A DNA stretch of 56,815 bases from Bordetella hinzii LMG 13501 (GCF_001548475.1 NZ_LRUJ01000032.1:1-56815); one strand, 5' to 3'; shown: positions 15,927 to 24,494, numbered from the stretch's first letter. Numbers and translations: made by a program. The notes: a model not told the origin generated them from the letters alone.

Positions 15927-18160
15927 CGGTGGCTGTGCGCACCCTGTGCGAATTCAGCGCCAAGCGCGGCGACCTGGACTTGCGCTTTACGCCCGCGCCG
16001 AGCGCGCAGGAAGGCATGGCCGGCCATGCCGCCGTGGCCGAGCGGCGCGGCGAAGGCTATGAGAGCGAAGTGCCCTTGTCCGGCGAGCATGGCGAGCTCA
16101 CCGTGCGCGGGCGCGCCGACGGCTTCGATGCGCGCATTCCCCGCCTCGAAGAAATCAAGACCTACCGCGGCGACCTGGCGGCCATGGGCGAGAACCAGCG
16201 CGCGCTGCATTGGGCGCAGGCGCGCATCTACGGCCACCTGATATGCCAGGCGCGCGGCCTGCCGGGGCTGACGCTGGCCCTGATCTATGTCGATGTCCAG
16301 ACGCTGGACGAGACGGCCCTGACCGAGTGGCAGGACGCCCAGGCCCTGGCCGGGCATTTCCGCCAGGCCTGCGAGGCCTACGCGCAATGGGCCTGGCGCC
16401 AGGCCCTGCACCGGCGCGCGCGCGACGCGGTGCTGTCGGCGATGCGTTTCCCGCATGGCGATTTCCGGCCGGGGCAGCGCGAGCTGGCCGTGGCGGTGTT
16501 CCGGGCCGCGCGCGACGGCCGCGCGCTGCTGGCCCAGGCGCCCACCGGCATCGGCAAGACCCTGGGCACGTTGTTTCCGGCCTTGAAGGCCTGCGCGGCC
16601 CAGGGCCTGGACAAGGTGTTTTTCCTCACCGCCAAGGGCTCGGGCCGCGCCCTGGCCCTGGGCGCCCTGGCGCTATTGCCGCCTGGCCTGCGCGTGGTCG
16701 AGATGCGGGCGCGCGAGAAGGCCTGCCTGCATCCCGACAAGCATTGCCATGGCGAGTCCTGCCCGCTGGCGCGCGGTTTCTATGACCGGCTGCCGGCGGC
16801 GCGCCAAGCCCTGGAGGCCGCGGGCGATTATTCGCAGCCGGCGCTGTGCCGCGCGGCGCGCGAGCACGCCATCTGTCCTTACTTCTTCAACCAGGAAATG
16901 GCGCGCTGGGCCGATGTGGTGATCGGCGACTACAACTATTACTACGACGCCAACGGCCTGCTGCATATGCTGGCGCAGGCCTGCCAATGGCGGGTGGCGG
17001 TGCTGGTGGACGAGGCGCACAACCTGGTCGAGCGCGCCCGCGCCATGTATAGCGCCGGCTTGCGGCTGTCGGCGCTGGTAGCGGCGCGCCGGGCCGCGCC
17101 CAAGGCCTTGCGCGGCCCGCTGGATGGCCTGAAGCGCGCCTGGCAGGCGCTGGCGCGCAAGACCGAGGAGGACTACACCGTGCACGACAGCGTGCCGGCG
17201 GGCGTGCTGGCCGCGCTGCAAAAGCTGGTGCAGGCCGTGGCCGACCACCAGGCCCAGGCGGCGCAGGCGCTGCCGGCCGATGACGCGCTCCTGTCGTTCT
17301 ACTTCGAGGCCCTGCGGTTCACGCGGCTGGCCGAGCAGTTCGGCGACCACAGCCTGGCCGACCTGCGGCGCGAGGGCGAGGACAGCGAACTGGGCCTGCG
17401 CAATGTGGTGCCGGCCAGTTTCCTGGCGCCGCGCCACGCGGGCGCGCATTGCACGGTCATGTTCTCCGGCACGCTCAACCCCGAGCGCTTTTATCGCGAC
17501 ATGCTCGGGCTGCCGGCGGCCACGGCCTGGGTGGACGTGCCCGCGCCGTTCCAGGCCGAGCAACTGGCCGTGACCGTGGCCGGGCATGTGTCCACGCGCT
17601 TTCGGGACCGCGGGCGCTCGGTGGCGCCCATCGGCGCCATCATCGCCCGGCAATACACCGAGCGGCCCGGCAATTACCTGGCCTTCCTGAGCAGCTTCGA
17701 CTATGCGCGCCAGGTGGCCGACTGGCTGGCGTTCCACCATCCGGACCTTCCCGTCTGGAGCCAGACGCCGGGCATGGGCGAAGGCGAGCGCGAGGACTTC
17801 CTGGCGCGCTTCGTCGAAGGCGGCCGCGGCGTGGGCTTCGCGGTGCTGGGCGGCGCGTTCTCCGAGGGCGTGGACCTGCCGGGCCAGCGCCTGGTGGGCG
17901 CCTTCATCGCCACCCTGGGCCTGCCTCAGCTCAACCCGGTCAACGAGGCCATGATGCGCGTCATGGCGCGGCGCTTCGGCGCCGACCAGGCCTATGACTA
18001 CATCTACCTGTATCCCGGCCTGCGCAAAGTGGTGCAGGCGGCCGGGCGGGTGATCCGCGCCGAGACCGACCGGGGCAGCGTGCACCTGATCGACGACCGC
18101 TACCGCTGGACGCGCGTGCGCCGGCTCCTGCCGGATTGGTGGGCCTTGCCCGGCGGCTAG
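15917..18160 (+). CDS. PD-(D/E)XK nuclease - XPD/DinG-like Fe-S helicase fusion
   Basis: This 747-residue protein has two parts. The N-terminal RecB/Cas4-like nuclease site (about 55-110) shows Asp68 (GRADGF), Glu79-x-Lys81 (EEIKTY) and Gln94. A superfamily 2 DEAH helicase follows, with Walker A APTGIGKTLG (Lys214), DEAH at 365-368, an Fe-S insertion with cysteines at 270, 277, 282, 311 and 320, and C-terminal motifs GAFSEGVDLPG and QAAGRVIRAETDRG. It should be a 5'-to-3' DNA helicase. I chose the ATG at 15917, inside the end of the FAN1-like gene, over the upstream ATG at 15869 because domain similarity begins there. The last codon overlaps the stop of the convergent MaoC-like gene. Confidence 0.88.
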   Translation: MRLTVAVRTLCEFSAKRGDLDLRFTPAPSAQEGMAGHAAVAERRGEGYESEVPLSGEHGELTVRGRADGFDARIPRLEEIKTYRGDLAAMGENQRALHWAQARIYGHLICQARGLPGLTLALIYVDVQTLDETALTEWQDAQALAGHFRQACEAYAQWAWRQALHRRARDAVLSAMRFPHGDFRPGQRELAVAVFRAARDGRALLAQAPTGIGKTLGTLFPALKACAAQGLDKVFFLTAKGSGRALALGALALLPPGLRVVEMRAREKACLHPDKHCHGESCPLARGFYDRLPAARQALEAAGDYSQPALCRAAREHAICPYFFNQEMARWADVVIGDYNYYYDANGLLHMLAQACQWRVAVLVDEAHNLVERARAMYSAGLRLSALVAARRAAPKALRGPLDGLKRAWQALARKTEEDYTVHDSVPAGVLAALQKLVQAVADHQAQAAQALPADDALLSFYFEALRFTRLAEQFGDHSLADLRREGEDSELGLRNVVPASFLAPRHAGAHCTVMFSGTLNPERFYRDMLGLPAATAWVDVPAPFQAEQLAVTVAGHVSTRFRDRGRSVAPIGAIIARQYTERPGNYLAFLSSFDYARQVADWLAFHHPDLPVWSQTPGMGEGEREDFLARFVEGGRGVGFAVLGGAFSEGVDLPGQRLVGAFIATLGLPQLNPVNEAMMRVMARRFGADQAYDYIYLYPGLRKVVQAAGRVIRAETDRGSVHLIDDRYRWTRVRRLLPDWWALPGG

Positions 18161-18603
18161 GCCGGCCGGCGGAACACCACCAGCTTGGAGACAAAGCGCT
18201 GCGCGACCTCGGCGTTCTGGTTCAGGGTTTCGCTTTGCAGCAGCACGATGGCGCGGTCCGGCTTGGAGCGCGAGGGCACGATCTGCACGATTTCGCTGCG
18301 CACGCGCAGCACATCGCCGGGGCGGGTGGGGCGCGGCCAACTGATTTCGCCGCCCGCGCCGATGACGCCGCCGGCCAGCGGCAGGCTTTGCACCAGCAGG
18401 CGCATGCTGACCGCCGCGGTATGCCAGCCGCTGGCCGCCAGGCCCCCGAACAGGGAGTGGCGCGCGGCTTCTTCGCTCAGATGAAAGGGCTGGGGATCGT
18501 AGCGCTGCGCGAAATCGATGATCTCGGCGCGCGTGATGGTGTACTCGCCGCTGATGAAACTGTCGCCGACGGCGAGGTCTTCCAGATAGCGTTTGGCGGG
18601 CAT
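18157..18603 (-). CDS. MaoC-like hotdog dehydratase/hydratase
   Basis: This 148-residue single hotdog protein begins MPAKRYLEDLAVGDSF. It has the MaoC signature region FAQRYDPQPFHLSEE, with the Asp-x5-His pair of (R)-enoyl-CoA hydratases, followed by FGGLAASGWHT. It probably hydrates or dehydrates an acyl-CoA. The ATG at 18603 follows ACAGGAGAC; the longer open frame to 18711 is Arg-rich and not expected to be translated. The gene is convergent with the helicase gene (stop codons overlap by 2 bp) and divergent from the DUF445 gene. Substrate unknown. Confidence 0.85.
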   Translation of the reverse strand: MPAKRYLEDLAVGDSFISGEYTITRAEIIDFAQRYDPQPFHLSEEAARHSLFGGLAASGWHTAAVSMRLLVQSLPLAGGVIGAGGEISWPRPTRPGDVLRVRSEIVQIVPSRSKPDRAIVLLQSETLNQNAEVAQRFVSKLVVFRRPA

Positions 18604-18722
18604 GCCGCGTCTCCTGTGGCGGGTGCTGCGGGCATTATGGTGGGCGGGCCGGCGTCTGTCGATCCCCGCGGCCCGGGGGCGATGTCGTGTACGCTGTATG
18701 CGTCGCCCCACGCCGCCTTGCC

Positions 18723-20021
18723 ATGCCCGAGACCCTTACCGCGCCAGAGCTCCGCCGCCGCCAGCTGACCCGCATGAAACGCTGGGCCCTGGTGCTGCTG
18801 CTGATGATGGTCGCCGGATTCGTGACCAGCCACCTGATGGGCGGGCAGGGCGCCTGGGCCTGGGTGCGGGCCTTTTGCGAGGCGGCCACGGTGGGCGCGC
18901 TGGCCGACTGGTTCGCCGTGGTGGCGTTGTTTCGCCGCCCCTTGGGCCTGCCCATCCCGCATACCGCCATCATTCCCAACAGCAAGGACCGCATCGGCGA
19001 GAACCTGGCCATCTTCGTGCGCGACCATTTCCTCGATCCGGACACCTTGCTGGAGCGGCTGCGGGTTTTCGACCCCGCCGCGCGCCTGGCGCGCTGGCTG
19101 GCGCGGCCCGCCCAGGCGCGCGCGCTGGCCCAGGGGGCGCGCCAGACCGCCTTGCAGATGCTGGAACTGCTGGATGAAGAGGCCGTGCGGCGGGCCATCC
19201 GCGACGTTGTCGAGGACACGGTGCGCCGTTGGGATGCCGCCCAGACCGCCGGCGAACTCCTCACCCTGCTGACCCGCGATGGCCGCCACCAGGAGCTGCT
19301 GGACGCCGCCCTGGAACGGCTGGCGGCCTATCTGTCCCAGGAAGACGTCAAGGCCCGGGCCTCGGACCTGCTGGTCCGGTTCGCGCGCAAGGAGTGGCCG
19401 CGCATCATCGCCACCGTGGACCTGGTGGCCTCGGTCGACAACATGGCCGACAACCTGGCGGACCGCCTGGCGCGGGCGCTCATGGACGAACTGCGCGATG
19501 TGCTGGCCGAACCCGGCCATCCAGTGCGCAGGGACTACGAACAATGGATCACCGACTACATCGCGCGCCTGCGCGACGATCCCGAAGTGGGCGAGCAGGT
19601 GCGCCAGCTCAAGGAAAGACTGCTGGCCGAGCCGCGCGTGCAAACCTATGTGCAGGCGCTCTGGGACGACATCCATGGCGCGCTGCGGCACGACCTGTCA
19701 CGCGACGACTCGGCCCTGGCCCGTCACCTGGAAGCCGCCCTGGCCGGGCTGGCGGCCACGCTCGGCCGCGACGAGAACGTGCGCGCCGCGCTCAACGCCC
19801 ATATCCTCGGCGCGGCCCGGCGCCTGACCGGCCGGCTGCGCGCCGGCGTCACCGAACACATCGCGCGCACCGTCAAGCACTGGGACGAGCGCCATCTGGT
19901 CGACGAGCTGGAACTCAACGTGGGCCGCGACCTGCAATACGTGCGCTTCAATGGCACCCTGGTCGGCGGCCTGATCGGGCTGGCCCTGCATGGCGTGGTC
20001 CTGCTGTTGCAGGGGGGGTAG
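18723..20021 (+). CDS. DUF445 (YjiN-like) inner-membrane protein
   Basis: The 432-residue protein has an N-terminal membrane helix (about 19-38, ALVLLLMMVAGFVTSHLM), the family block EAATVGALADWFAVVALFRR (about 57-76), a long helical cytoplasmic or periplasmic region, and a C-terminal helix (GGLIGLALHGVVLLLQ). This layout fits the DUF445 family, whose function is not established. The ATG at 18723 is preferred because the upstream 12 residues from 18687 are not conserved-looking. It is monocistronic as far as can be seen. Confidence 0.85.
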   Translation: MPETLTAPELRRRQLTRMKRWALVLLLMMVAGFVTSHLMGGQGAWAWVRAFCEAATVGALADWFAVVALFRRPLGLPIPHTAIIPNSKDRIGENLAIFVRDHFLDPDTLLERLRVFDPAARLARWLARPAQARALAQGARQTALQMLELLDEEAVRRAIRDVVEDTVRRWDAAQTAGELLTLLTRDGRHQELLDAALERLAAYLSQEDVKARASDLLVRFARKEWPRIIATVDLVASVDNMADNLADRLARALMDELRDVLAEPGHPVRRDYEQWITDYIARLRDDPEVGEQVRQLKERLLAEPRVQTYVQALWDDIHGALRHDLSRDDSALARHLEAALAGLAATLGRDENVRAALNAHILGAARRLTGRLRAGVTEHIARTVKHWDERHLVDELELNVGRDLQYVRFNGTLVGGLIGLALHGVVLLLQGG

Positions 20022-20239
20022 GCGGGAGACCGCTTGTTGGGCACGGGTAGCTTGAACCCCTGGCTATTGCGCGGCCCATAAGGTCCGGTGGTCTTTTTCG
20101 ATGATCGGGCCTTGTTCACCAAGAGCTCCACCGTATAAATCGTGGTCATCCATCCCTGTTCAACCGTCCCGGGCTTCCCCCTGCCGGCCATGCCCGCCGG
20201 GGCCTCCGACTGAAGAATGCCCCCGCGCCACACCTGCCC
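20022..20239. other. Intergenic segment of lower G+C with a possible gene remnant
   Basis: This 218-bp gap between convergent genes is visibly less G+C-rich than its flanks around 20085-20150. On the minus strand an ATG at 20149 opens a frame reading MTTIYTVELLVNKARSSKKT and on to GFKLPVPNKRSP. It then runs antisense into the DUF445 gene, so no complete gene remains. It may be a decayed gene or mobile-element scar. I see no promoter or clear terminator here. Confidence 0.3.
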
Positions 20240-20830
20240 TCAGGGCTGTTTGCGCGAGCCGTCGGGGTAGTACTCCACGGTTGCTGTCGCGCCGCCGTTG
20301 TAGGTTTTGCTGGCGCGCTGCACGCCGTCGGGGCCGTAGGTGATTTCGCGCGCCAGCTTGCCGGTTTCGTCGTAGTAGCGATGCACGCCGACGTGGCGGA
20401 GCGGGCCTTGGAATACGCCGGCGGATTGCAGCACGCCCGTGTCCGAATACCGTTCCACGTAGCTGCCGGGTAGGCCGTCCGGGGCATGGAGGGATTGGTC
20501 GATGCGTTTTTCTTTGATTTTGCCGTTCATGTACCACAGGGTGGCGCGGATTTCCTGGCCGCCCAGGAATTCTTGTTCGCGCAGGGGGGTGCCGTTGTCC
20601 TGCCATTCGCGTTCGGTGGCGTGGACCAGGGCGGCGCCGTTGCGCCGCACTTGCTTCTCGGTCACTTCGTAGATCAGGGTGCCGTTGCGGGCGTATTCGC
20701 GAGTCTGTTGGCCGCCGTCGATGTCGCGGGTGACGCTTTGGCCGGCCAGGGCGGGGTCGGCTGCCGCGCCGGCCAGCGCCGGCGGCGCGGCGAGGGCGAG
20801 CGCGAGCAGGCAGGAGGATAGGCGCGTCAT
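20240..20830 (-). CDS. Exported YwqK/MORN-like repeat protein
   Basis: The 196-residue protein has a cleavable signal peptide (MTRLSSCLLALALAAPPALAG). Its short repeats pair a tyrosine/tryptophan with a Gly/Asn turn and a charged end, such as YARNGTLIYEVTEKQ, WYMNGKIKEKR, YYDETGKLAREITY and YYPDGSRKQP. This matches the MORN-variant/YwqK fold found in many periplasmic proteins annotated loosely as toxin-antitoxin YwqK antitoxins; no toxin gene is present here. It lies 31 bp after the small lipoprotein gene, so the two are probably cotranscribed. Confidence 0.75.
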   Translation of the reverse strand: MTRLSSCLLALALAAPPALAGAAADPALAGQSVTRDIDGGQQTREYARNGTLIYEVTEKQVRRNGAALVHATEREWQDNGTPLREQEFLGGQEIRATLWYMNGKIKEKRIDQSLHAPDGLPGSYVERYSDTGVLQSAGVFQGPLRHVGVHRYYDETGKLAREITYGPDGVQRASKTYNGGATATVEYYPDGSRKQP

Positions 20831-20861
20831 GGTCGGTCTCTCCTTGTCAGGCGGGCGCGGT

Positions 20862-21098
20862 TTATTTGGGGGGATGGTCGCGGCGGTAGAGCTCCCATTC
20901 TTCGATGCGCGTGCCGTCGGGCAGGGTGCAAATGCCGATCTGGCCCGCGGGGCGGTCTTCGATGACCAGGCGGCCGCCGCGTTCGATGCAGTAGGCGGAG
21001 GCGGGGTTGGGCATGCCGATGGGCCGGGGGGCGTCTTGCGGCGGTTTGGCGCAGCCGGCGGCCAGCAGCGCCGTGGCGGCGATGGCGATCTTGTTCAT
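20862..21098 (-). CDS. Small DUF333-type lipoprotein
   Basis: The 78-residue protein has a lipoprotein signal (MNKIAIAATALLAAGC, Cys16). The mature part contains GMPNPASAYCIERGGRLVI and the sequence GICTLPDGTRIEEWELYR. This Asn-Pro-Ala-x-x-x-Cys ... Gly-Gly pattern is that of DUF333 proteins (putative hemolysin-like), with two cysteines that may form a disulfide. The start has a good ribosome site (AAGGAGCGCC then ATG). Function unknown. Confidence 0.8.
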   Translation of the reverse strand: MNKIAIAATALLAAGCAKPPQDAPRPIGMPNPASAYCIERGGRLVIEDRPAGQIGICTLPDGTRIEEWELYRRDHPPK

Positions 21099-21139
21099 GG
21101 GCGCTCCTTGCGGACGAGGGACCAGTGTACCCGTCCGCC

Positions 21140-22024
21140 TCAGTAGCGCGCGTCCTTGGGTTTGTCGCCCCGGGGCCAGTCTTTGTCTTTGCCGGCGAAG
21201 TCGGGGCGGGGCATATGGGTGAAGAAGGCGGCGATGTCGACGGCGTCCTGGTCGCTGAGGACGCCGCCTTCGCCCCAATGGCCTTGGGTGTTGACGGCCA
21301 TGGGCATGTTGTTGCGGATGAAGGCGGCGGCCTTGTAGGTGCGGGCCAGGCCGGCGCCGATGTTGAAGGAGGCTTCGCCCCATAGCGGCGGGAAGATGAT
21401 GTGGCCGGCGGCATTTTTGCGGCCTTCGCCGTCGGCGCCGTGGCAGGCGGCGCATTGCGCCGCGTACAGGGTTTTGCCGCGCGTGGTGTCGGGCGTGAGG
21501 GAGGTGTCGATGGGCCAGGCGTTGGCGATCTGCACCTTGGCGCCATGTGGCACGTCCTGGGCGAGCCATTTCATGTAGGCGATCATGGCCTGCATTTCGA
21601 TGCCATCCTTGGGCAGGGGTTTGCCGTTCATGGAGCGCTGGAAGCAGCCGTTGATGCGGTCTTCGAGCGTGACCACGCGCGCGGCGCGCGGGTTGTACTG
21701 GGGGAAGCTGTTGAAGGTGTTGATATAGGGCGCGCCCAGCGGTTTTTTGCCTTGCTGTACGTGGCAGCTGTTGCAGTTCATGGCGGCACCGACGTTGCCG
21801 GGCAGCAGGCGCGCGGTGTCGTTGAGCAGGCGCTGGCCCAGCCGTATCTGGGCGGCGTTGGGTTCCTGGTCTATCTGGCTGTCGCCGGGCACGGTGTAGT
21901 CGGGCAGGCGCTTGCCGTCTTTGTCCTTGACCGGGTAGGGGCCGCTGCCGGGTTCGGCGGCGGCGAGGCAGGCGCTGGCCAGCAGGGCCAGGGCGGCGGC
22001 CAGCGCGCGGGCGGGTTTAGTCAT
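21140..22024 (-). CDS. TsdA-like diheme cytochrome c (thiosulfate dehydrogenase family)
   Basis: The 294-residue exported protein has two c-heme sites, CNSCH (84-88) and CAACH (191-195). Between them is EDRINGCFQRSMNGKPLP, the block in which TsdA enzymes place the unusual axial cysteine ligand of heme 1; here it is Cys127. TsdA oxidises thiosulfate to tetrathionate in the periplasm, and some members run in reverse. The ATG at 22024 overlaps the end of the upstream triheme cytochrome gene (ATGACTAA), so translation is coupled. Activity is inferred from family resemblance. An alternative is a general electron-transfer subunit. Confidence 0.72.
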   Translation of the reverse strand: MTKPARALAAALALLASACLAAAEPGSGPYPVKDKDGKRLPDYTVPGDSQIDQEPNAAQIRLGQRLLNDTARLLPGNVGAAMNCNSCHVQQGKKPLGAPYINTFNSFPQYNPRAARVVTLEDRINGCFQRSMNGKPLPKDGIEMQAMIAYMKWLAQDVPHGAKVQIANAWPIDTSLTPDTTRGKTLYAAQCAACHGADGEGRKNAAGHIIFPPLWGEASFNIGAGLARTYKAAAFIRNNMPMAVNTQGHWGEGGVLSDQDAVDIAAFFTHMPRPDFAGKDKDWPRGDKPKDARY

Positions 22025-23378
22025 GGCGGTCTTGCGCATTGGGGGTCTTGCCGGCCAGGAAGGCGCGGATCGGAGCGACTTCGGCGGCGGCGATGGGAGC
22101 GGCCTGGTTGGTCCAGGCGCCGCGGATGAAACTGATGATGGCGGCGATGTCGGCATCGCTCAGGTGGCGAAAGCCCGGCATGGCGAAGGCCATGGCGTCG
22201 ACGGTGTTGGCGGGCATGCGGCCGCCTTCGAGCGTGATCTGGATGAGGGATTGCGGATATTTGGCGAACACGGCGGAATTGCCGTCCAGGGCCGGGAAGA
22301 TGCGCGGCACGCCGCGGCCGTCGGCGCGGTGGCAGGCGGCGCAGTATTCCATGTAGAGCAGGGCGCCCCGTGTGTCGTAGCGTCCGTCGAGCAGGGCGGC
22401 GGTGGTGGTGTCGGCCTTGGGCGGGAAGCTGCGGATCTTGCCCGCCGCCGGCGGCAAGTGCTTGAGGTAGGCGGCCACGCTGTGCAGGTCTTCGTCGCTG
22501 AAGTACTGGGTGCTGTGTTCGACCACGTCGGCCATGGCGCCGAAGGCGGCGACCTTGTCGTTGCGCCCGGTGCGCAGGAATTCGACGATCTCGGCCGGGC
22601 TCCAGGATTGCAGGCCCTGGGCCTCGCCGCGCAGGCTCTTGGCGCGCCAGCCGTCGATCACGGCGCCCGACAGGAAGGCGTCGCCGTCGGCCAGCGACAG
22701 GGCTTTTTCCTGGTAGGCCAGCCCGCGCGGGGTGTGGCAGGCGCCGCAATGTCCCGGGCCTTCGACCAGGTAGGCGCCGCGCGCGATGCGCGCGTCGGCG
22801 GCTTCGGGCGGGACGAAGTCCCGCGCCGGGGCGAAAAGCAACTGCCACCAGGCCATGGGCCAGCGCATGTTCAACGGCCACGGGATGTCGGCCGGCGCAT
22901 TGGTTTGGCGCACGGGCGCCACGTCGGCCATGAACCAGGCATAGAGCGCCCGCATGTCGGCCTCGGGCATGATGGCGTAGGAGGGATAGGGCATGGCCGG
23001 GTAGAGCGGCGTGCCGTCGCGCCGCACGCCGTATTGCACGGCCCGCGCGAAGTCGGCATAGCTGTAGCGGCCTATCCCGGTATCGGGGTCGGGCGTGATG
23101 TTGGTCGAGAAGATCGCGCCCACCGGGGTCTGCATGGCCAGGCCGCCGGCGAAGGGCGCGCCGCCCGGCACGGTATGACAGGCCACGCAGTCCGCGCTGC
23201 GGGCGATATAGGCGCCCCGGGCGATGAGGCCGGGGTCGGCGCCGGAGTCGGCGACCGGCCCGCGCGTGGCGCTCAGCCACTGCGCGCCGCCCACGGCGAG
23301 AACGCCCATGGCCAAGCCGCCCAGGATCACCCGCCTGGCCCATTTCGATCTTGCCGGCCTGCCGCCGATAACACGCAT
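22017..23378 (-). CDS. Membrane-anchored triheme cytochrome c, dehydrogenase-subunit type
   Basis: The 453-residue protein has an N-terminal anchor or signal helix (about 16-36) and three CxxCH sites: CVACH at 64-68, CGACH at 211-215 and CAACH at 346-350. Spacing and motifs (GRNDKVAAFGAMADVV, HRADGRGVPRIFP) match the cytochrome subunit of membrane alcohol, aldehyde or gluconate dehydrogenases (AdhB type). Such proteins pass electrons to ubiquinone or an oxidase. No flavin or PQQ subunit is nearby; the coupled partner is the TsdA-like cytochrome. I chose the ATG at 23378 because GGAGGG lies 7 nt before it; in-frame ATGs at 23390 and 23405 lack this. Confidence 0.88.
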   Translation of the reverse strand: MRVIGGRPARSKWARRVILGGLAMGVLAVGGAQWLSATRGPVADSGADPGLIARGAYIARSADCVACHTVPGGAPFAGGLAMQTPVGAIFSTNITPDPDTGIGRYSYADFARAVQYGVRRDGTPLYPAMPYPSYAIMPEADMRALYAWFMADVAPVRQTNAPADIPWPLNMRWPMAWWQLLFAPARDFVPPEAADARIARGAYLVEGPGHCGACHTPRGLAYQEKALSLADGDAFLSGAVIDGWRAKSLRGEAQGLQSWSPAEIVEFLRTGRNDKVAAFGAMADVVEHSTQYFSDEDLHSVAAYLKHLPPAAGKIRSFPPKADTTTAALLDGRYDTRGALLYMEYCAACHRADGRGVPRIFPALDGNSAVFAKYPQSLIQITLEGGRMPANTVDAMAFAMPGFRHLSDADIAAIISFIRGAWTNQAAPIAAAEVAPIRAFLAGKTPNAQDRHD

Positions 23379-23451
23379 AAAGCCCTCCATGTGCCGGCGC
23401 CCCATGGAATGGGCGGGTCCAGCTTATGGCGCAAGCTTAAGGCTTTCGGTT

Positions 23452-23461
23452 ATATCGATAT
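23452..23461. promoter_or_regulatory. Palindrome upstream of the cytochrome operon
   Basis: ATATCGATAT is a perfect 10-bp palindrome about 75 bp before the triheme cytochrome start, in a short AT-rich patch that could also contain a promoter (TATAAC on the minus strand). It is a candidate regulator site with no assigned regulator. Confidence 0.25.
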
Positions 23462-23477
23462 GCCGGAATCGCATATG

Positions 23478-23510
23478 AAAAGCGCGGCCGCTTGATCTGG
23501 CGCAAGCGGC
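23478..23510 (-). terminator. Intrinsic-type terminator after the hydroxyacid dehydrogenase gene
   Basis: On the minus strand, directly after the stop codon at 23511, a perfect 8-bp stem GCCGCTTG/CAAGCGGC with an 8-base loop (23487-23510) is followed within 4 bases by a short T-run (CGCTTTTC). It separates the catabolic operon from the cytochrome operon. Confidence 0.5.
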
Positions 23511-24494
23511 TCATGCATTGACGAGGTTGCGCAGCCTCTCGCCGCGCGCCAGGCGCGCGAGGTTGTCCAGGAAGATCTCGCGCACGCGGTCGGCATTGCC
23601 GCTGGAGAAGGCCGCGCTGTGCGGCGTGATGAGGGTGTTGGGCAGGTCCCATAGCGGCGAGTCGGCCGGCAGGGGCTCGTGCTGGAACACATCCAGGAAG
23701 GCGCCGGCCAGGCGGCCGCCGGCCAAGTGCTCGGCCAGCGCGGTTTCATCGACCACATGGCCGCGCGCCACATTGATCAGCATGGCGTGGGCCGGCAGCC
23801 GTTGCAGCGCCTGGCGGCTGATCAGGTTCTGGGTCAGGGGCGTGAGCGGGCAGGCGAGGATGAGCCAATCGGCCTGCGGCAGCGCCTCGTCGAGCCGCTC
23901 ATAGGGCAGGCTCTGCGCGGCGTCGGGCACGGGGGCCCCGGAGCGGCGCACGACCGTGATGGACAGGCCCAGGGCGCGCAGTGAGGCGCCGATGCGCTGG
24001 CCGATGCCACCCCAGCCGACGATGACGGCGCGCTGGCCGGCCAGGTCGCGCGGGGTGCGCGGGCCCATCAGGGGCTGCCAGCGGTGCTCGCGCTGCTGGC
24101 GGGCGAGTTCGGGCAGCTTGCGGGCCAGGGACAGCAGGCCGGCCAGCGCGGTCTGGGCCACGACGGCGTCGCTGGCGCCCTGGGAGGTGGTGATGGCCAC
24201 GCCGCGCGCATGGAGGTCGAGGTAGATCTGCCGGTCGGCGCCGGCCGAGTGCACGTGCACCCAGCGCAGGGCGGCATTGCCGCGCAGCGCGTCGTAGTAC
24301 ACGGCGGTCTCGGGCGCGACCTCGAACTTGGTCGAACGGCCGGTGATGTCGCGCGAGATGAAGGCGAGGTCGAAGGCTTCGCCGGGCCGCTGCAGGCGCC
24401 AGGCGAAGGGCGCCTGGGCCAGCGCCTGGCCCAAGTGCGGCGCTTCGGCGTCGGAACAGAGAATGCGCAGTACGGCCTCAGTTGGCGGGGGCAT
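23511..24494 (-). CDS. D-2-hydroxyacid dehydrogenase family protein
   Basis: This 327-residue NAD(P)-dependent enzyme has the dinucleotide motif VGWGGIGQRIG (159-169) and the catalytic trio Arg244 (NVARG), Glu273 (HEPLP) and His292 (TPHSAA). Overall spacing is that of the D-2-hydroxyacid dehydrogenase/glyoxylate-hydroxypyruvate reductase family. It would interconvert a 2-keto acid and a D-2-hydroxy acid in the cytoplasm. The start overlaps the end of the Bug-receptor gene by 17 bp, so both are on one transcript with the aldolase. Substrate not predictable from sequence. Confidence 0.88.
   Translation of the reverse strand: MPPPTEAVLRILCSDAEAPHLGQALAQAPFAWRLQRPGEAFDLAFISRDITGRSTKFEVAPETAVYYDALRGNAALRWVHVHSAGADRQIYLDLHARGVAITTSQGASDAVVAQTALAGLLSLARKLPELARQQREHRWQPLMGPRTPRDLAGQRAVIVGWGGIGQRIGASLRALGLSITVVRRSGAPVPDAAQSLPYERLDEALPQADWLILACPLTPLTQNLISRQALQRLPAHAMLINVARGHVVDETALAEHLAGGRLAGAFLDVFQHEPLPADSPLWDLPNTLITPHSAAFSSGNADRVREIFLDNLARLARGERLRNLVNA

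Noticed and set aside
20240-20830. Reading the YwqK-like protein as the antitoxin of a toxin-antitoxin pair.
   Set aside because: It has a signal peptide and no adjacent toxin-like gene; the antitoxin label for this repeat family is usually an annotation habit.
23492-23506. An FNR-like sequence, TTGAT-CTGG-CGCAA, near the dehydrogenase stop codon.
   Set aside because: Its second half-site matches only partly and it is fully explained as one arm and loop of the terminator hairpin.
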